Shown piece by piece: positions 1 to 8,488 of a DNA stretch of 64,000 nucleotides. Where the stretch lies: positions 1 through 64,000 of the forward strand of contig NZ_FCOI02000019.1 in NCBI RefSeq assembly GCF_001544795.2. Direction: 5' to 3'. The DNA is from Caballeronia temeraria (GTDB lineage: Bacteria; Pseudomonadota; Gammaproteobacteria; Burkholderiales; Burkholderiaceae). Position numbers and translations under genes: made by a program. Position 1 is the stretch's first letter. The number at the start of each line of letters is the position of its first letter. The notes beneath the pieces were generated by a model, which made no database searches, was not told the DNA's origin, and worked only from the letters and a program-made list of their open reading frames with translations.

Positions 1-13
1 TGATTGTGATGAG

Positions 14-34
14 GGCACTCTTTAGGCGAGTGCC
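14..34. other. Short hairpin upstream of urtE
   Basis: A perfect 7-bp inverted repeat (GGCACTC and GAGTGCC) is separated by a 7-base loop. It lies in the spacer before urtE. There is no T-tract, so a terminator role is not supported. It could be an mRNA structure between the preceding gene and urtE. Confidence 0.4.
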
Positions 35-85
35 ATCGAGGACGAGAGAACTACCCAACGTGCGTGTGACCGCGGGCCTGAAAAG

Positions 86-187
86 CTGCTTTCTTTGGTT
101 ACTTTCTTTGCAGCAGCAAAGAAAGTGACTGCCGCCCCGCACAGGGGCAGTGCTAATAGACCAACACGAATACGGGATCCGGCGAAA
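86..187. repeat. Burkholderia-type intergenic repeat abutting urtE
   Basis: The segment contains an inverted repeat (ACTTTCTTTG at 101-110 against CAAAGAAAGT at 117-126) followed by a second hairpin (GCCCC against GGGGC around 134-149) and a conserved-looking tail. I recall very similar sequences scattered between genes in Paraburkholderia and Caballeronia genomes; that is memory, not a search. It runs right up to the urtE start codon. An upstream in-frame TTG at 95 lies inside the repeat, which argues against it as the start. Confidence 0.6.
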
Positions 188-880
188 ATGCTAGAAGTAG
201 AAAACCTGAACCAATACTACGGCGGCAGCCACATCCTCCGCGATGTGAAGATGACCGTCCCCGACGGAAAGCTGACCGTCCTGCTAGGTCGCAACGGCGT
301 AGGCAAAACGACGCTTCTGCGCTGTCTGATGGGCGTCGTGCCAACGAAAAGCGGCACCATCGCCTGGCGTGGCAACAAGCTCTCGTCGATGCCAACCCAT
401 GCGCGCGTCGCGCACGGTCTCGCCTACGTGCCACAAGGACGCGACATCTTCGGCCGACTCACCGTCGAAGAAAACCTGCTAGTCGGCGCAGCGAGCCGCA
501 AAGCTCCGTCGAAAATTCCCGACCACATCTACGCCCTCTTCCCAGTCCTGAAAGACATGAAAAACCGCCGCGGCGGCGATCTCTCCGGCGGTCAGCAACA
601 GCAACTCGCAATCGGCCGCGCGCTGATGAGCGAGCCGCAACTGCTCATCCTCGATGAACCGACCGAAGGCATCCAGCCTTCGATCATCCGCGACATCGGC
701 AGGACGCTGCGCCAACTCGTCGACGAAATGGGCATGACGGTGCTGCTCGTCGAGCAGTATTACGACTTCGCGCGCGAGCTCGCGGACCAGTACTGGGTCA
801 TGAGCCGCGGCGAAATCGTCGCGGGCGGCGCCGGCTCGGAAATGGACGCGCATGGAGTGCGCGAGCTGATCGCCGTATGA
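188..880 (+). CDS. urtE: Urea ABC transporter ATP-binding subunit UrtE
   Basis: This is a 230-residue ABC ATPase of the branched-chain amino acid/urea (LivF/UrtE) type. It would energise high-affinity urea import together with UrtABCD, which are presumably just upstream of the window. Walker A (GRNGVGKTT), the signature LSGGQQQQ and Walker B (LLILDEPTEG) are all present. ATG 188 gives the family's usual length and N-terminus (MLEVENLNQYYG). A longer frame from a TTG at 95 would translate an intergenic repeat and is rejected. Placement 29 bases before ureD supports the urea role over a LivF role. Confidence in the family is very high and in the substrate is high. Confidence 0.93.
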   Translation: MLEVENLNQYYGGSHILRDVKMTVPDGKLTVLLGRNGVGKTTLLRCLMGVVPTKSGTIAWRGNKLSSMPTHARVAHGLAYVPQGRDIFGRLTVEENLLVGAASRKAPSKIPDHIYALFPVLKDMKNRRGGDLSGGQQQQLAIGRALMSEPQLLILDEPTEGIQPSIIRDIGRTLRQLVDEMGMTVLLVEQYYDFARELADQYWVMSRGEIVAGGAGSEMDAHGVRELIAV

Positions 881-909
881 TCTAGGCTCCGCTCCGACAC
901 GCATCGCTC

Positions 910-1770
910 ATGCACCACGAATCGCACGCAACGCTCGCCGATCCAAACATCTGGCGCGGCTCGCTCGAACTCGGCTACGCACATCAGCATGGCCGCACGG
1001 TTTGCGTTCATCGCAAGCACGAAGGTCCGCTGCGTCTGCAACGGCCGCTCTACCCCGAAGGCGATATCTGTCATTCGGTGATCGTGCATCCGCCCGGCGG
1101 CGTCGCGGGCGGCGATCGTCTGTCCATCGACGTTCGTCTGCAAGAACACACACACGCCGTCATCACGACGCCCGGCGCAACCAAGTGGTACAAGGCCAAC
1201 GGCAGGCTCGCGACGCAGCGCATCGATATCGGTCTGGCCGCGCACGCAAAGCTCGATTGGCTGCCGCAGAACAACATCGTGTTCGAATCGTCGAACATCG
1301 AACTCGAATTCAATCTCACGCTCGATGAAGGCGCGAGCGCGATCGGCTGGGACGCGATGCTGCTCGGCCGCGCCGCCGCCGGCGAGAAGTGGACGCAAGG
1401 GTATATCAAGGCCACGTCGCGTATTGCGCATGCCGACGGCACGACGCTCTGGTTCGAGCGCGCGCTCGTCGACGCACGCGATCCGCTGCGCGTTGCCGCA
1501 CAAGGTCTCGCGGGATTTCCCGCATACGGCACGCTCTGGGCCATCGGCGCCGCCTGCGACGATGCGCTCGCCGAAGCCCTCACCGCGCAACTGCCCTTCG
1601 ACGATGAACTCCGCGCGGGCGCATCGTGCGTCGCGCCAGGCGTGCTCATCCTGCGCGCGATCGGCCGCTCGATGGAGCCGCTGCAAAACGCACTCACCGC
1701 TTGCTGGGCGCATCTGCGTCCAATCGTGCATGGCGTCGATGCGCGGCCGCTTCGGTTGTGGACTACCTAG
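910..1770 (+). CDS. ureD: Urease accessory protein UreD
   Basis: The 286-residue protein matches UreD (UreH), the scaffold that binds apo-urease with UreF and UreG and passes nickel to the active site. Recognisable family blocks include the N-terminal LELGYAHQHGRT, VIVHPPGGVAGGD and TTPGATKWYKA. It is cytoplasmic. It follows urtE closely and is separated from the other urease genes by a four-gene ABC transporter cassette, an uncommon interruption. It probably shares a transcript with urtE, since no terminator is visible between them. Confidence 0.95.
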   Translation: MHHESHATLADPNIWRGSLELGYAHQHGRTVCVHRKHEGPLRLQRPLYPEGDICHSVIVHPPGGVAGGDRLSIDVRLQEHTHAVITTPGATKWYKANGRLATQRIDIGLAAHAKLDWLPQNNIVFESSNIELEFNLTLDEGASAIGWDAMLLGRAAAGEKWTQGYIKATSRIAHADGTTLWFERALVDARDPLRVAAQGLAGFPAYGTLWAIGAACDDALAEALTAQLPFDDELRAGASCVAPGVLILRAIGRSMEPLQNALTACWAHLRPIVHGVDARPLRLWTT

Positions 1771-1942
1771 TCCGCACCATCGAAGCGCATGCGTCTGCAC
1801 AGACCTTGTGCGCGACGGCATGCGCGAAACCGGCAGACGCAGACAGCATAAGAAAGAAGCATCGATGGCACGACTCTCGCTTTAAGCCTTCGCTCGAGAG
1901 CCGCGCATTCCAACGCGGCCGTTCAAGACCGAAGGATCATCG

Positions 1943-2740
1943 ATGTTCACCACGCTCACCTCGTTCTCCCGCGCGCGACGCACCGCGATCGCCGCGCTGC
2001 TGCTTTCCCTCGCGCCTCTCGCCGCGCACGCTGACGCACTCGACACCATCGCGAAGAACGGCACACTGCGTGTGGCCGTGCCCGAAGACTATCCGCCGTT
2101 CGGCTCGGTCGGCGCGGACATGAAGCCGCAAGGCTACGACGTCGACATGGCCGCGCTGCTGGCCAAGTCGATGAACGTGAAGCTCGAACTCGTGCCCGTC
2201 AACAGCGCGAACCGCATTCCGTATCTGACGACCAACAAGGTCGATCTCGTGATCTCATCGCTCGGCAAGACGCCGGAGCGCGAGAAAGTGCTCGATTTCT
2301 CGACCGCCTACGCCCCCTACTTCCAGGGTGTGTTCGGTCCCGCCGACATCAAGGTGACGAATCCCGCCGATCTCACCGGCAAAACGGTAGGCGCCACGCG
2401 CGGCGCGCTCGAAGAAATCGCGCTCTCGCAGATGGCGCCCAACGCAACCATCAAGCGCTTCGAGGACAACAACGCGACCATCTCCGCGTTTCTCTCGGGA
2501 CAGGTGCAACTGATCGCGGCGGGCAACATCGTCGCGGCGGCGATCCTGTCGAAGAATCCGCCGCGCCGTCCCGAAGCGAAGTTCATCATCAAGGATTCGC
2601 CGTGCTTCGTCGGCATGAACAAGAACGAGCCGCGTCTGATGACCAAGGTCGACGACACCATCGCGCAGGCGAAGAAGGACGGCACGCTCAACACGATGTC
2701 GAAGAAGTGGTTCAATCAGCCGCTGCCCGCGAGCCTTTGA
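1943..2740 (+). CDS. ABC transporter substrate-binding protein, polar amino acid family
   Basis: This is a 265-residue periplasmic binding protein of solute-binding family 3. It has a typical Sec signal peptide (residues about 1-30, cleavage near AAHADA). The mature part starts with the family pattern GTLRVAVPEDYPPFG and contains SSLGKTPEREKVLDFS. It delivers an amino acid or similar polar solute to the two permeases encoded just downstream. The ligand cannot be read from the sequence. Its location between ureD and ureA suggests a nitrogen compound linked to urea metabolism, which is inference. Confidence 0.9.
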   Translation: MFTTLTSFSRARRTAIAALLLSLAPLAAHADALDTIAKNGTLRVAVPEDYPPFGSVGADMKPQGYDVDMAALLAKSMNVKLELVPVNSANRIPYLTTNKVDLVISSLGKTPEREKVLDFSTAYAPYFQGVFGPADIKVTNPADLTGKTVGATRGALEEIALSQMAPNATIKRFEDNNATISAFLSGQVQLIAAGNIVAAAILSKNPPRRPEAKFIIKDSPCFVGMNKNEPRLMTKVDDTIAQAKKDGTLNTMSKKWFNQPLPASL

Positions 2741-2758
2741 TCGAGAGCGCGGCATCGT

Positions 2759-3436
2759 ATGGCCTATGAACTCCACTTCGCCGATCTCGCGCAATACGCG
2801 GGCATGTTCGCGAGCGGCGCGGCGACGACGCTCGCGCTGACCGCCGTCTCGACGACGCTCGGCGTGTCGGTCGGCGTGCTCGGCGCCGCCGCGCGCAACA
2901 GCCGGCACGCGTGGCTCGCGAGAATCGTCGGCGGTTATGTCGAGGCGGTCCGCAACACGCCGTTCATCGTGCAACTGTTCTTCGTGTTCTTCGGACTGCC
3001 CGCGCTCGGCATTCACCTGAGCGAATATGTAGCGGCCATTCTCGCGATGACGCTCAATCTCGGCGCGTATTCGATCGAGATCATCCGCGCGGGCATCGCC
3101 GCGGTGCCGAAAGGTCATCACGAAGCCGCTGCTTCACTTGCGATGTCGCGTGGCGAGACGTTTCGTCATGTCGTGCTGCCGCAAGCACTCGCTAAAGTAT
3201 TCCCCGCATTGACGAGTCAGATCGTCATCACGATGCTCGGCTCGGCGGTCGTATCGCAGATCTCGGTCCCCGATCTGACCTACGCCGCGAGCTATATCCA
3301 GTCGCGCAACTTCCGCGCGTTCGAGACGTGCTTCTTCATCACGGCCGCGTATCTCGTGATGGCGCTCGTGTTGCGCGCCGCGCTGAACGCAATGGGCAAG
3401 CGCTGGCTGATGAACAACCGGAGCGCCGCGCGATGA
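2759..3436 (+). CDS. Amino acid ABC transporter permease 1
   Basis: This is a 225-residue inner-membrane permease of the HisM/GlnP type with several hydrophobic segments. The EAA loop that contacts the ATPase is visible around EAAASLAMSRGETFRHVVLPQAL. It follows the binding protein by 18 bases and its stop codon overlaps the next start (ATGA at 3433-3436), indicating translational coupling. It probably forms a heterodimer with the second permease. Confidence 0.9.
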   Translation: MAYELHFADLAQYAGMFASGAATTLALTAVSTTLGVSVGVLGAAARNSRHAWLARIVGGYVEAVRNTPFIVQLFFVFFGLPALGIHLSEYVAAILAMTLNLGAYSIEIIRAGIAAVPKGHHEAAASLAMSRGETFRHVVLPQALAKVFPALTSQIVITMLGSAVVSQISVPDLTYAASYIQSRNFRAFETCFFITAAYLVMALVLRAALNAMGKRWLMNNRSAAR

Positions 3437-4083
3437 TCGAATTCACCCTCGCGCAGATCTTCGAGAATCTGCTGCTCGCGGCGCGCTGGACCGTCGTGCT
3501 GTCGATCGTGTCGTTCGTGCTGGGCGGCATTGTCGGCTTCGTGCTGCTCGTGATGCGCGTGTCGAAGTCGCAGGTGCTGCGCGTGCTCGTCAAAGGCTAT
3601 ATCCAGGTCTTTCAGGGCACGCCGCTTCTGATGCAACTGTTCCTCGTGTTCTTCGGCTTGCCGCTCGTCGGCATCGATGTATCGCCGTGGCTCGCGGCGA
3701 GCGTCGGCCTCACGCTCTTCACGAGCGCCTATCTCGCGGAAATCTGGCGCGGCGCGGTCGAAGCGGTGCCGAAGGGACAGTGGGAAGCATCGTCGTCGCT
3801 GGCGATGAATTACATCGAACAACTGCGTCACGTGATCCTGCCGCAAGCGACGCGCATCGCAGTCGGGCCGACGGTCGGCTTCGCGGTGCAGGCGGTGAAG
3901 GACACGGCGCTCGTGTCGATCATCGGCTTCACCGAACTCACGAAGGCCGGCACGATGATTTCGAACGCCACGTTCCGGCCGTTTCTCGTGTACGGGCTCG
4001 TCGCCGTCATCTACTTCTTGCTTTGCTATCCGCTGACGCGCTATGCGCGCACGCTCGAAAGGAAATGGAATGCCGCTCGTTGA
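3433..4083 (+). CDS. Amino acid ABC transporter permease 2
   Basis: The 216-residue membrane permease is paralogous to the preceding gene. Its EAA loop reads EASSSLAMNYIEQLRHVILPQA. The start is set at ATG 3433 because it overlaps the upstream stop as ATGA and gives a normal family N-terminus (MIEFTLAQIFENLL). A longer frame beginning at 3328 runs through the end of permease 1 and is rejected. The reading frame overlaps the ATPase gene by 14 bases. Confidence 0.9.
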   Translation: MIEFTLAQIFENLLLAARWTVVLSIVSFVLGGIVGFVLLVMRVSKSQVLRVLVKGYIQVFQGTPLLMQLFLVFFGLPLVGIDVSPWLAASVGLTLFTSAYLAEIWRGAVEAVPKGQWEASSSLAMNYIEQLRHVILPQATRIAVGPTVGFAVQAVKDTALVSIIGFTELTKAGTMISNATFRPFLVYGLVAVIYFLLCYPLTRYARTLERKWNAAR

Positions 4084-4789
4084 AACCCGCAATCTTCAGA
4101 AGCAGTTCGGCGCGATTCAGGTGCTGAAGGGTATCGACTTCGCCGTCGAGCGGGGACAGGTCGTGTCGATCATCGGGCGCAGCGGCTCGGGCAAGAGCAC
4201 GTTGCTGCGCACCTTGAACGGGCTGGAAAGCATCGACGAAGGCTCGATCGAAATCGACGGCGAGCATATCGATGCCCGTCATGCCGACCTGCGCGCGCTG
4301 CGTCTCAAAGTCGGCATGGTGTTCCAGCAGTACAACCTCTTTCCGCATCTCACTGCCGGCGAAAACGTGATGCTCGCGCAGACCGTCGTCAAGAAGATCC
4401 ATAAGGCGAAGGCGCGCGCGAGTGCGCATACGGTGCTCGAACGCGTCGGCCTCGGCGACAAGTTCGATGCCTATCCCGATCAGCTTTCCGGCGGCCAGCA
4501 GCAGCGCGTCGCGATCGCGCGCGCACTCGCGATGAAGCCCAGCGTCCTGCTCTGCGACGAGATCACGTCGGCGCTCGATCCCGAACTCGTCGGCGAAGTG
4601 CTCGCGGTCGTCGAAGACCTCGCGCGCGACGGCATGACGCTCATCATGGTCACGCACGAAATGCGCTTCGCACGCAAGGTGAGCGACAAGGTCGTGTTCA
4701 TGCATCAGGGGCGCGTGTGGGAATCGGGCGCGCCGGACGAGATTTTCGAGCGGCCTTCGACCGTGGAATTGCAGCGCTTCATCCAGTGA
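4070..4789 (+). CDS. Amino acid ABC transporter ATP-binding protein
   Basis: This is a 239-residue GlnQ/HisP-type ATPase that powers the two permeases. Walker A (GRSGSGKST), Q-loop (FQQYNLFPH), signature (LSGGQQQRV), Walker B region (CDEITSALDPE) and the H-loop (VTHEM) are all present. The Walker B extension carries Ile where most relatives have Pro (DEPTSALD), which should not abolish activity. Start ATG 4070 has a GAAAGGA ribosome binding site inside the permease end. It is the last gene of the transporter cassette, 89 bases before ureA. Confidence 0.9.
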   Translation: MPLVETRNLQKQFGAIQVLKGIDFAVERGQVVSIIGRSGSGKSTLLRTLNGLESIDEGSIEIDGEHIDARHADLRALRLKVGMVFQQYNLFPHLTAGENVMLAQTVVKKIHKAKARASAHTVLERVGLGDKFDAYPDQLSGGQQQRVAIARALAMKPSVLLCDEITSALDPELVGEVLAVVEDLARDGMTLIMVTHEMRFARKVSDKVVFMHQGRVWESGAPDEIFERPSTVELQRFIQ

Positions 4790-4878
4790 GCCGCAAGCTT
4801 CCCGAAAGTCCCGTAAAACAAGGCATTCCGGTGCTAGCATTGCAAAGCCCGAAACACTTTTCTCCATAAAAGAAGCCC

Positions 4879-5181
4879 ATGAAACTCACGCCCAGAGAAA
4901 AGGACAAGCTGCTGATCTTCACCGCGGCCCTGCTCGCCGAGCGTCGCCGCGCGCGCGGCCTGAAGCTCAATCATCCGGAAGCGGTCGCGTTCATCTCGGC
5001 AGCGTTGATGGAAGCGGCGCGCGACGGCAAGACCGTCGCCGAAGTCATGCACTACGGCACCACGCTGCTCACGCGCGACGACGTGATGGAAGGCGTGCCC
5101 GAGATGATTCCCGACATCCAGATCGAAGCGACCTTCCCCGACGGCACGAAGCTCGTCACCGTTCATCATCCAATTCCCTGA
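4879..5181 (+). CDS. ureA: Urease gamma subunit
   Basis: The 100-residue protein is the gamma subunit of bacterial three-subunit urease and starts with the family pattern MKLTPREKDKLLIF. It assembles with UreB and UreC into the nickel enzyme that splits urea into ammonia and carbamate. UreA is 4 bases from ureB and all three structural genes are co-directional with short spacers. The 89-base gap upstream is the only place for a separate urease promoter; I see no convincing one. Confidence 0.97.
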   Translation: MKLTPREKDKLLIFTAALLAERRRARGLKLNHPEAVAFISAALMEAARDGKTVAEVMHYGTTLLTRDDVMEGVPEMIPDIQIEATFPDGTKLVTVHHPIP

Positions 5182-5185
5182 CACC

Positions 5186-5491
5186 ATGATCCCCGGCGAA
5201 TATTTCATCGACGACGGCGAGCACGAGCTCAACGCGGGCCGCGAGACGGTCACGGTCGTCGTCGCGAATCATGGCGACCGGCCCGTGCAGGTCGGCTCGC
5301 ACTTCCACTTCTACGAAGTCAACGCGGCGCTCAAGTTCGAGCGCGAGAAAGCGCGCGGCTTCCGGTTGAACATCGCGGCGGGCACGGCAGTGCGCTTCGA
5401 ACCCGGTCAGGAACGCACCGTGGAACTCGTCGCGCTGGCGGGCGACCGCCACGTGTACGGCTTCAACGCGCTCGTCATGGGCCCGCTCTAA
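5186..5491 (+). CDS. ureB: Urease beta subunit
   Basis: The 101-residue beta subunit begins MIPGEYFIDDGEHELN, and the family block PVQVGSHFHFYEVN is present. It forms part of the (UreABC)3 trimer. The gene lies 4 bases after ureA and 12 bases before ureC. Length and sequence are entirely regular. Confidence 0.97.
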   Translation: MIPGEYFIDDGEHELNAGRETVTVVVANHGDRPVQVGSHFHFYEVNAALKFEREKARGFRLNIAAGTAVRFEPGQERTVELVALAGDRHVYGFNALVMGPL

Positions 5492-5503
5492 AAAAGGACA
5501 GAT

Positions 5504-7210
5504 ATGACGCTACGCATCGGCCGCCGCGCTTATGCGGAAATGTTCGGCCCGACCACCGGCGACCGCGTGCGCCTCGCCGACACCGATCTCATCATCGAAG
5601 TCGAGCGCGACTTCACGACCTACGGCGAAGAAGTGAAGTTCGGCGGCGGCAAGGTGATTCGCGACGGCATGGGCCAGTCGCAACGCCCCGCCGCCGACGT
5701 GGTCGATACCGTCGTGACCAATGCGCTGATCCTCGATCACTGGGGCATCGTGAAGGCCGATATCGGCATCAAGGGCGGACGCATCTTCGCAATCGGCAAG
5801 GCGGGCAATCCGGACATTCAGCCGAACGTGAACATCGCGATCGGCGCGGCGACGGAAGTGATCGCGGGCGAAGGCATGATCGTGACCGCGGGCGGTGTCG
5901 ATACGCACATCCACTTCATCAGCCCGCAACAGATCGACGAAGCGCTCGCGAGCGGCGTCACGACGATGCTCGGCGGCGGCACCGGCCCCGCCACCGGCAC
6001 CAACGCGACAACCTGCACGCCCGGCCCGTGGCACATGGAGCGCATGTTGCAAGCCGCCGATGGCTGGCCGGTCAATCTCGGCTTTCTCGGCAAGGGCAAC
6101 GCGAGCCTGCCCGAGCCGCTGATCGAACAGGTGAAGGCGGGCGCGATCGGCCTGAAGCTGCACGAGGACTGGGGCACGACGCCCGCCGCAATCGACAATT
6201 GCCTCTCGGTCGCCGACGACACCGACACGCAAGTCGCCATCCACACGGACACGCTGAACGAAGCGGGTTTCGTCGAGACGACCATCGCCGCGTTCAAGGG
6301 CCGCACGATCCACACGTATCACACGGAGGGCGCGGGCGGTGGCCATGCGCCGGACATCATCAAGGTGGCGGGCGAATCGAACGTGCTGCCCTCTTCCACG
6401 AATCCCACGCGCCCCTACACCGTCAACACGCTCGACGAACATCTCGACATGCTGATGGTGTGCCATCACCTGGACCCGTCAATCGCGGAAGATATCGCGT
6501 TCGCGGAATCGCGCATTCGCCGCGAGACCATCGCGGCGGAGGACATCTTGCACGATCTCGGCGCGCTGTCGATGCTCTCTTCCGATTCGCAGGCGATGGG
6601 CCGTGTCGGCGAAGTCATCATCCGCACGTGGCAGACCGCGCACAAGATGAAGGTGCAACGCGGCGCATTGCCGGAAGACAACGCGCGCAACGACAACTTC
6701 CGCGCGAAGCGCTACGTGGCGAAGTACACGATCAATCCGGCGATCACGCATGGCATCGCGCATGAAGTCGGTTCCATCGAGCCGGGCAAGTGGGCCGATC
6801 TCGTGTTCTGGGAACCGGCGTTCTTCGGCGTGAAGCCCGCGATGATCGTGAAAGGCGGCATGATCGCGGCCGCGCAGATGGGCGATCCGAACGCATCGAT
6901 TCCGACGCCGCAGCCGGTGCACTATCGCGAGATGTTCGCGACGCGCGGCGGCGCGCTCGGCAAGACGTCGCTGACGTTCGTCTCGCAGATGGCGATGGAA
7001 GCGCGCATCGCAGATCGTTATGGTTTGCAGAAACAGATCGTCGCGGTGAAGAACTGCCGCAATGTGACGAAGGCCGACATGATTCACAATGCATGGCAGC
7101 CGTCCATCAGCGTCGATCCGCAGACCTATCAGGTGATCGCCGATGGCCAATTGCTTACCTGCGATCCCGCCACCGTTCTGCCGATGGCGCAGCGCTATTT
7201 CCTGTTCTGA
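5504..7210 (+). CDS. ureC: Urease alpha (catalytic) subunit
   Basis: The 568-residue catalytic subunit binds two nickel ions. The metal-ligand histidines fall at H135 and H137 (HIHF), and the lysine that becomes carbamylated is K218 in GLKLHEDWGTT. The flexible-flap histidine lies in MVCHHLD. An SDSQAMG block carries the expected aspartate ligand. A purine-rich ribosome binding site (AAAAAGGAC) precedes the ATG. All catalytic residues I could check are intact, so the locus should encode an active enzyme. Confidence 0.98.
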   Translation: MTLRIGRRAYAEMFGPTTGDRVRLADTDLIIEVERDFTTYGEEVKFGGGKVIRDGMGQSQRPAADVVDTVVTNALILDHWGIVKADIGIKGGRIFAIGKAGNPDIQPNVNIAIGAATEVIAGEGMIVTAGGVDTHIHFISPQQIDEALASGVTTMLGGGTGPATGTNATTCTPGPWHMERMLQAADGWPVNLGFLGKGNASLPEPLIEQVKAGAIGLKLHEDWGTTPAAIDNCLSVADDTDTQVAIHTDTLNEAGFVETTIAAFKGRTIHTYHTEGAGGGHAPDIIKVAGESNVLPSSTNPTRPYTVNTLDEHLDMLMVCHHLDPSIAEDIAFAESRIRRETIAAEDILHDLGALSMLSSDSQAMGRVGEVIIRTWQTAHKMKVQRGALPEDNARNDNFRAKRYVAKYTINPAITHGIAHEVGSIEPGKWADLVFWEPAFFGVKPAMIVKGGMIAAAQMGDPNASIPTPQPVHYREMFATRGGALGKTSLTFVSQMAMEARIADRYGLQKQIVAVKNCRNVTKADMIHNAWQPSISVDPQTYQVIADGQLLTCDPATVLPMAQRYFLF

Positions 7211-7216
7211 GCCGCC

Positions 7217-7810
7217 ATGCGTACCATCGACAAACGTCTGACCGCCAAGCTCGCGCCCGTGCTCGTCAAGCGCGCGCCCACCCTGACTCTTCCCTTCGAT
7301 GCGCGCTGCAAGAGCCGGCTCGCCGCCACGCTCGACAACGGCGAGGAAGTCGCTCTCGTGATGCCGCGCGGCACCGTGCTCGCGGACGGCGACATGCTCG
7401 TCGCGGATGACGGCGGCTTCGTGCGCGTCGTCGCGGCGGCGGAGGATGTGCTCATCGTGCGCGCGCCGAGCGTGCGTCTTCTCACGCGCGCCGCGTATCA
7501 CCTCGGCAACCGGCATACGCCTGTCGAAATCGGCGCGGACTATCTGAAGCTCGAAGCCGATCCGGTGCTCGAAGACATGTTGAAGCGCCTGGGCGTGCTC
7601 GTCGCGCATGAAGCGCAGCCGTTCCAGCCCGAAACGGGCGCGTACGGCGGCGGCCACAAGCATGGTCACGACGAGACATTCAACGAAGACTACGCGCTCG
7701 CGCAAAAAGTCTTCGACGAGCATCACGGGCATGACCACGATCATTCGTCGTGCGGGCACGATCACAGTCACGACCACGGTCATCATCATCATGGCCATGC
7801 GCATCGCTGA
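7217..7810 (+). CDS. ureE: Urease accessory protein UreE, nickel metallochaperone
   Basis: The 197-residue UreE has a folded N-terminal part and a strongly histidine-rich C-terminal tail (from about residue 174) with many HDH, HGH and HHHH units plus one Cys. Such tails bind several nickel ions and feed UreG. The gene begins 6 bases after ureC and overlaps ureF at its end. The tail is richer in His than in many UreE proteins, which suggests nickel storage as well as delivery (inference). Confidence 0.96.
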   Translation: MRTIDKRLTAKLAPVLVKRAPTLTLPFDARCKSRLAATLDNGEEVALVMPRGTVLADGDMLVADDGGFVRVVAAAEDVLIVRAPSVRLLTRAAYHLGNRHTPVEIGADYLKLEADPVLEDMLKRLGVLVAHEAQPFQPETGAYGGGHKHGHDETFNEDYALAQKVFDEHHGHDHDHSSCGHDHSHDHGHHHHGHAHR

Positions 7811-8477
7811 ACTGACGGCGCTGCTGCATCTCGCGTCGCCGGCCTTGCCGATCGGCGCATTCAGCTATTCGCAGGGACTCGAAGCGGCCATCGAACACGG
7901 CCTGATTCACGACGGCGACAGCGCGGGCGACTGGATCGCGAGCGGCCTCGCGAACGTGCTCGCACGCGGCGAATTGCCGATGCTCGCGCATCAGATCGAA
8001 TACTGGCGTTCGCACAACGCATCCGCGTTGAAGGCCGCGAACGATGAATACATCGCGAGCCGCGAGTCGGCGGAACTGAAACGCGAAACGGAGCAGATGG
8101 GCTGGTCGCTCGCGCAGTTGTGCGCATCGCTCGAATGGGGCGACGCAGCACGCCGCGCGACGCTCGCCGCGATCAAACCGATCGCGCAGCCGACCGCCTT
8201 CGCCTTCGCCGCGTTCGCGCACGATGCCGCGCCGGAAGCCGCGCTCGCGGCCTATGCCTTCAGCTGGGTCGAGAATCAGGCGGCCGCCGCGCTCAAGGCC
8301 GTGCCGCTCGGCCAGCTTGCGGGGCAGCGCATCATCGTGGCGTTGCGCAAGCCGATCGACGATGCCGTGCGCCGCGCGCTCGCCACATCGCCCGATGAGA
8401 TCAACACCTTTGCACCGCAGCTCGGCATTTTGTCCGCGCGGCACGAATCGCAATATTCGCGGCTTTTCCGCTCCTGA
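7797..8477 (+). CDS. ureF: Urease accessory protein UreF
   Basis: This is a 226-residue UreF, part of the UreDFG complex, thought to act as checkpoint for GTPase-driven nickel insertion. The hallmark LLHLASPALPIGAFSYSQG lies at the N-terminus. ATG 7797 places that block at the distance seen in relatives. An ATG at 7791 is an alternative that adds two residues. A longer frame from 7608 would read through the UreE His tail out of frame and is rejected. The start overlaps the end of ureE by 14 bases, implying translational coupling. Confidence 0.93.
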   Translation: MRIAELTALLHLASPALPIGAFSYSQGLEAAIEHGLIHDGDSAGDWIASGLANVLARGELPMLAHQIEYWRSHNASALKAANDEYIASRESAELKRETEQMGWSLAQLCASLEWGDAARRATLAAIKPIAQPTAFAFAAFAHDAAPEAALAAYAFSWVENQAAAALKAVPLGQLAGQRIIVALRKPIDDAVRRALATSPDEINTFAPQLGILSARHESQYSRLFRS

Positions 8478-8488
8478 ACCGACACATC

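Noticed and set aside
1865..1885. A six-codon leader-like frame (MARLSL) with a purine-rich site upstream of the ABC binding-protein gene.
   Set aside because: Too short to support, no repeated regulatory codons and no attenuator hairpins downstream.
7608..7796. An upstream extension of ureF.
   Set aside because: The added residues are the His-rich UreE tail read in another frame, giving Thr/Ile runs with no UreF similarity.
7720..7805. The CAT/CAC-rich stretch as a tandem repeat element.
   Set aside because: It is the coding sequence for the UreE histidine tail and needs no other explanation.
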